Below the pieces are notes generated by a model, which made no database searches, was not told where the DNA came from, and saw only the letters and a list, made by a program, of their open reading frames with translations. This document shows, in pieces, positions 60,700-64,000 of a DNA stretch of 64,000 nt (its first letter is position 1; the number at the start of each line of letters is the position of its first letter). The position numbers and the translations under genes are program-made. This DNA comes from Dokdonia sp. PRO95. Lineage in GTDB: Bacteria; Bacteroidota; Bacteroidia; Flavobacteriales; Flavobacteriaceae. Location: NCBI RefSeq assembly GCF_000355805.1, contig NZ_CM001837.1, forward strand, positions 3,171,966-3,235,965, given 5' to 3'.

Positions 60700-61398
60700 A
60701 TGAAATTATACTCAATGCTTCTAGCATCTTCTCTAGTTATCTTAAGCTGTAAAGAGGAGAATACTACTTCTACAAGGGATACAAACAACTTAAAAGTTGA
60801 AGCTACATTTACACCAACCACAGAAGCAGAAAAAATTGCTTATGCAAACGGTCTTGCAAACTGGAAAGATGTAAAGCAACTTGACTTTACATTTAATGTA
60901 GATCGCAACGGCGCTACTGTAGCAAGTCGTTCATGGTCTTGGAAACCAGTCACAAATGATGTGACTATGATTGCCGCTGGAGATACTATTTCATACAATC
61001 GTGCTACCGTAGACAGCACCTCTATGCAAGCAGACCAAGGGTTTATAAATGATAAATACTGGCTTCTTGCTCCTTATCAACTTGTTTGGGATGAAGGAAC
61101 TTCAATAAAAGTAACCGATAGTGTAATGAGTCCGCTTTCGCGAAAGCAAACTAAAAAACTCACTCTTCTCTACGGAAATGAAGGAGGTTACACACCAGGA
61201 GATGCCTACGACTTTTACTACGGAGATGATTATGTAATTACCGAATGGGTTTTTAGAAAAGGAAATGCTACAGAGCCTTCTATGATTACAACTTTTGAAG
61301 GTTACAAAAATATCGAAGGGCTCTCTATAGCAACAGATCACAAGAGTGAAGATGGTAGCTTTAGGCTATACTTTACAGATGTAAACGTCATCAAATAA
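60700..61398 (+). CDS. Hypothetical lipoprotein
   Basis: A 232-residue protein with signal MKLYSMLLASSLVILSC (C17) and no recognised motif. The rest reads as mixed beta structure (QLDFTFNVDRNGATVASRSWSWKP, YVITEWVFRKGNATEPSMITTFEGY), perhaps a lipid-carrier or LolA-like half-barrel, but that is a guess. An exact palindrome is read as L146-S-R-K149 (MSPLSRKQTKKLTLLYG). The stop is one base before the next ATG, so it is coupled to the small membrane protein that follows. Confidence 0.7.
   Translation: MKLYSMLLASSLVILSCKEENTTSTRDTNNLKVEATFTPTTEAEKIAYANGLANWKDVKQLDFTFNVDRNGATVASRSWSWKPVTNDVTMIAAGDTISYNRATVDSTSMQADQGFINDKYWLLAPYQLVWDEGTSIKVTDSVMSPLSRKQTKKLTLLYGNEGGYTPGDAYDFYYGDDYVITEWVFRKGNATEPSMITTFEGYKNIEGLSIATDHKSEDGSFRLYFTDVNVIK
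61134..61147. repeat. GCTTTCGCGAAAGC palindrome, LSRK frame
   Basis: An exact copy inside the hypothetical lipoprotein gene, the last exact copy in the window. Confidence 0.95.
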
Positions 61399-61399
61399 T

Positions 61400-61687
61400 A
61401 TGAGCTTTACACAAAAAAAGAACAGCCCAAAGTGGAACTTAATCACTTTGGGCTGTTTTATTATCATCTGTACCGCAATGCTCTACTATGGCGATTATGG
61501 TACGCTAAGCAAGAACGCAGCTTCGGTTGCTGGGATTCCACTTATTCTAGGAGTTGCAACAGCTTTGCTATATGTTTTATCAAGATTAATTGGCAAACGA
61601 TATAACTGGATTATTACTATCCTAGGAATTATGAGCATGCTCATGATTGCGATTCCTATTTTCTTTGGAGCCGCAAGAAATGCCTAA
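61400..61687 (+). CDS. Small membrane protein overlapping a terminator-like hairpin
   Basis: A 95-residue protein with three hydrophobic helices (about 14-29, 43-62 and 70-90) and the polar segment GDYGTLSKNAASVAGIPL between the first two. Not recognised. The ATG lies one base after the preceding stop and the stop codon abuts the folD stop on the other strand. A 14-bp hairpin with A- and T-rich flanks (61421-61457) covers codons 8-20, so a terminator and a coding region coincide. Translation from M27 would avoid it but lose helix one. The hydrophobic pattern supports a real gene. Confidence 0.65.
   Translation: MSFTQKKNSPKWNLITLGCFIIICTAMLYYGDYGTLSKNAASVAGIPLILGVATALLYVLSRLIGKRYNWIITILGIMSMLMIAIPIFFGAARNA
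61421..61459. terminator. Terminator-like bidirectional hairpin inside an ORF
   Basis: Perfect 14-bp arms (61421-61434 and 61444-61457), 9-base loop, preceded by AAAAAAAG and followed by TTATTAT. It could end transcription of the lipoprotein gene (+) and of folD (-). Confidence 0.75.
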
Positions 61688-62581
61688 TTACTTTTTCTTA
61701 GACATCGCTCTGTGACGCTCACGTGCAAGCAATGTGTTTTTAAGTAGCATTGCGATAGTCATAGGCCCTACTCCTCCTGGTACTGGCGTAATAAAACTCG
61801 CCTTTTTACTTACAGGCTCAAAGTCTACATCACCAGTAATATAATATCCTCTCTCACGAGTTTCATCTGGTACACGAGTGATTCCCACATCTACAATTAC
61901 AGCTCCATCTTTTACCATTTCGGCTTTAAGAAATCCAGGAACTCCTAGTGCAGTAATAATGATATCTGCTTGCGATGTAATTTGCGTTATATTCTTAGTA
62001 TGACTGTGTGTTAAGGTAACAGTAGAGTTTCCTGGGAAGCCTTTACGCCCCATTAATATACTCATAGGTCTACCTACAATGTGGCTACGTCCTATAACCA
62101 CGGTATGTTTTCCCTTAGTCTCTACACCGTAGCGATCCATAAGCTCAAGGATACCAAAAGGCGTTGCAGGGATAAATGTACTCATATCAAGAGACATCTT
62201 TCCAAAGTTTGTAGGGTGAAAACCATCTACATCCTTATCTGGATCTACTGCTAGTAATACTTTTTGAGTATCGATCTGAGGTGGTAGTGGTAGCTGCACT
62301 ATAAAACCATCGATATCTTCGTTCTGGTTAAGCTCTTCAATTTTATCTAGTAATTCAATTTCACTAGTAGTGTTTGTCATGCGTACCATAGTAGACTCAA
62401 AACCTACACGCTCACAAGCACGTACTTTGCTCCCTACATATGTGAGAGAAGCTCCATCATTACCTACAATCACAGCAGCAAGATGAGGAACCTTCTCACC
62501 ATTTGCTTTCATTTTATCAACTTCGGCTTTGATTTCGTTTTTAATGTCATTTGATGTTTTCTTCCCGTCAAGAATAGTCAT
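61688..62581 (-). CDS. folD: Methylenetetrahydrofolate dehydrogenase / cyclohydrolase
   Basis: This bifunctional cytosolic enzyme interconverts 5,10-methylene- and 10-formyl-tetrahydrofolate. Signatures are LTYVGSKVRACERVGFES (with the conserved Y-x3-K), DGFIVQLPLPPQID and VVIGRSHIVGRPMSILM (NADP site), with the C-terminal FITPVPGGVGPMTIAMLLKNT. Its 297 residues are normal. It lies 76 bases downstream of ffh on the same strand, separated by a weak hairpin, and converges directly on the small membrane protein gene. Confidence 0.97.
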   Translation of the reverse strand: MTILDGKKTSNDIKNEIKAEVDKMKANGEKVPHLAAVIVGNDGASLTYVGSKVRACERVGFESTMVRMTNTTSEIELLDKIEELNQNEDIDGFIVQLPLPPQIDTQKVLLAVDPDKDVDGFHPTNFGKMSLDMSTFIPATPFGILELMDRYGVETKGKHTVVIGRSHIVGRPMSILMGRKGFPGNSTVTLTHSHTKNITQITSQADIIITALGVPGFLKAEMVKDGAVIVDVGITRVPDETRERGYYITGDVDFEPVSKKASFITPVPGGVGPMTIAMLLKNTLLARERHRAMSKKK

Positions 62582-62620
62582 AGGTAATAGCGTTATGGTT
62601 TAGTTTGTATTTGTAAAATT

Positions 62621-62648
62621 AAAAAGGCACCCGTTAAGGCGCCTTTTT
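62621..62648 (-). terminator. Short hairpin terminator after ffh
   Basis: AAAAAGGC/GCCTTTTT stem (62621-62628 with 62641-62648), 12-base loop; the minus-strand reading has T-runs within and after the stem. Confidence 0.65.
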
Positions 62649-62657
62649 AGGATAATT

Positions 62658-63986
62658 TTATTTCATTTGATTCATCATCTGCATCATCTTGCGGCCTCCG
62701 CCTCCTTGCATCATTTTCATCATCTTACTCATCTGATTAAATTGTTTGAGTAGCTGATTTACTTGTTGCACAGATGTACCAGAACCTTTCCCTATACGTT
62801 TTTTACGACTGGCGTTTATCGTAGCGGGATTTTCACGCTCACTAGGCGTCATAGAGTGTATGATTGCCTCTATATGCTTAAAAGCATCATCATCTATATC
62901 TACATCTTTGAGCATCTTTCCGGCACCTGGGATCATTCCCATAAGGTCCTTCATGTTACCCATTTTCTTTACTTGCTGTATTTGTTTTAAGAAATCATCA
63001 AAACCAAATTGGTTTTTTGCAATCTTCTTTTGCAGTTTTCTAGCTTCTTCTTCGTCAAACTGCTCTTGAGCTCTTTCTACAAGAGATACAACATCTCCCA
63101 TTCCAAGAATACGATCTGCCATACGCGAAGGATAGAATACATCTATCGCCTCCATTTTCTCCCCTGTACCTATAAACTTAATAGGTTTGTTTACTACAGA
63201 TTTAATGGAGATTGCTGCACCACCTCTAGTGTCACCATCTAGCTTTGTAAGGATAACACCATCAAAGTTAAGGATATCATTAAAAGCTTTTGCTGTATTT
63301 ACAGCATCCTGACCAGTCATCGAGTCTACTACAAAAAGTGTCTCTTGTGGTTGTATTGCAGTGTGTACATCTGCAATTTCTTTCATCATTGCCTCATCTA
63401 CAGCAAGACGACCTGCTGTATCAATAATTACTACGTTGTGACCGTTTGCTTTTGCAAAAGCAATACCATCTTGAGCAATCTTGATTGGGTTCTTCTCATC
63501 ACGATCAGAATATACATCTACCTTGATCTGATCTCCTACTACGTGTAGCTGATCAATTGCTGCTGGACGGTATACATCACAGGCAACTAGTAAAGGTTTC
63601 TTTGTTTTCTTGGTTTTAAGGAAGTTTGCAAGCTTACCTGAGAAAGTTGTCTTACCAGAACCTTGTAATCCTGACATTAAAATAATAGACGGTGTACCAG
63701 AAAGGTTAATTCCAGCTGCATCACCTCCCATTAATTCTGTAAGCTCGTCTTTTACTAGCTTAACCATTAACTGTCCAGGCTGGAGCGTAGTTAATACATC
63801 TGCTCCAAGAGCTTTTACTTTAACACGGTTTGTAAATTCCTTTGCTGTCTTAAAGTTAACATCTGCATCTATAAGAGCACGACGCACTTCCTTAAGCGTC
63901 TCTGCAACGTTTACTTCCGTAATGCTACCGTGACCTTTGAGTACGTGTAGGGCTTTATCTAACTTATCACTTAAATTATCAAACAT
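62658..63986 (-). CDS. ffh: Signal recognition particle GTPase Ffh
   Basis: This SRP54 homologue targets nascent membrane proteins to FtsY. The N-domain is at 1-85. The G-domain shows GLQGSGKTT (about 107-115), DTAGRL and TKLDGDTRGG. The M-domain at about 300-442 is methionine-rich and ends MMKMMQGGGGRKMMQMMNQMK, which binds signal sequences and 4.5S RNA. Full length, with the start ATG at 63986 inside the window. A diverged palindrome GCTTTTGCAAAAGC (63448-63461) is read here as AFAKANG. Confidence 0.97.
   Translation of the reverse strand: MFDNLSDKLDKALHVLKGHGSITEVNVAETLKEVRRALIDADVNFKTAKEFTNRVKVKALGADVLTTLQPGQLMVKLVKDELTELMGGDAAGINLSGTPSIILMSGLQGSGKTTFSGKLANFLKTKKTKKPLLVACDVYRPAAIDQLHVVGDQIKVDVYSDRDEKNPIKIAQDGIAFAKANGHNVVIIDTAGRLAVDEAMMKEIADVHTAIQPQETLFVVDSMTGQDAVNTAKAFNDILNFDGVILTKLDGDTRGGAAISIKSVVNKPIKFIGTGEKMEAIDVFYPSRMADRILGMGDVVSLVERAQEQFDEEEARKLQKKIAKNQFGFDDFLKQIQQVKKMGNMKDLMGMIPGAGKMLKDVDIDDDAFKHIEAIIHSMTPSERENPATINASRKKRIGKGSGTSVQQVNQLLKQFNQMSKMMKMMQGGGGRKMMQMMNQMK
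63448..63461. repeat. Degenerate relative of the palindrome, AFAKA frame
   Basis: GCTTTTGCAAAAGC is a perfect palindrome differing from the main motif at two symmetric positions (C to T and G to A). It encodes AFAKA in ffh. Confidence 0.4.
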
Positions 63987-64000
63987 AGTTATCTGCTATT

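Noticed and set aside
62763-63933. Several plus-strand frames opposite ffh
   Set aside because: All are antisense shadows of the ffh coding sequence.
1-64000. CRISPR array made of the repeated palindrome
   Set aside because: Copies are kilobases apart without spacers of uniform length, and no cas gene is present.
1-64000. Prophage, insertion sequence or integrative element
   Set aside because: No integrase, transposase, phage structural gene, tRNA attachment site or terminal repeats were seen.

Overview
The window is a contiguous piece of a chromosome from a marine member of the Flavobacteriaceae (Bacteroidota). I infer a Dokdonia/Krokinobacter-like organism, but the genus is not proven by anything here. 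The evidence is the low GC content, a subtilase with a type IX secretion C-terminal domain, lipoproteins with short S-C lipoboxes, TAnnTTTG-like promoter elements, weak Shine-Dalgarno sites, and typical family content (M57-type proteases, fasciclin lipoprotein, YwqK-type repeat protein, DUF2059, DUF3820, DUF2071). Coding density is about 90%. I see no tRNA, rRNA, CRISPR array, insertion sequence or prophage.

Layout. 1-4014: end of a short-chain dehydrogenase, an Imm22-like orphan, a small membrane protein, and a tight M20 hydrolase / VOC lipoprotein / SnoaL-like operon. 4051-6813: ABC-F ATPase and a CarboxypepD_reg protein. 6856-10730: the oxidative pentose phosphate genes, zwf-pgl on the minus strand and gnd divergent. 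10769-15096: orphan peptide-binding lipoprotein, a YigZ/IMPACT gene with no ordinary start codon, a thioesterase, and dnaA. 15438-24545: nitrogen assimilation, with gltB-gltD divergent from porin-PII-amt across a 430-base AT-rich control region. 24664-34688: LMW phosphatase, tetrapyrrole-type methylase, small conserved proteins, a YtcJ-like amidohydrolase, and an outer-membrane barrel beside a 1006-residue TPR protein. 35039-43893: pirin, HEIGH metalloprotease, LON-domain protein, lysA, class A beta-lactamase-fold hydrolase, PhnA, nitronate monooxygenase and the T9SS subtilase. 43936-53734: mnmA, YwqK-type protein, fasciclin lipoprotein, dipeptidyl peptidase III, SRPBCC/GyrI protein, crcB, YkgJ, methyltransferase, DUF2059 and a second zinc protease. 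53809-63986: LysM-PBP1 protein, guaA, an Lrp regulator divergent from a four-helix-bundle protein, small envelope proteins, folD and ffh.

The most unusual signal is not a gene. The 14-base perfect palindrome GCTTTCGCGAAAGC occurs 17 times exactly and about four more times with one or two changes, roughly every 3 kb. It lies both between genes and in frame inside unrelated genes, where it is read as AFAKA (8 copies), LSRK (4) or FRES (1). Exact copies are never closer than about 1.9 kb. Several copies in unrelated genes share flanking bases beyond the palindrome. One copy sits in the signal-peptide/lipobox region of the LysM protein. I know of no named description of this motif. It may be a dispersed chromosome-organising, uptake or recognition sequence (comparable in kind to cyanobacterial HIP1) or a miniature self-spreading repeat.

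Other points worth a look are the YigZ gene lacking ATG/GTG/TTG, a strong bidirectional terminator-like hairpin inside codons 8-20 of a membrane-protein ORF, and an inverted repeat abutting a promoter-like element upstream of the porin-PII-amt operon.
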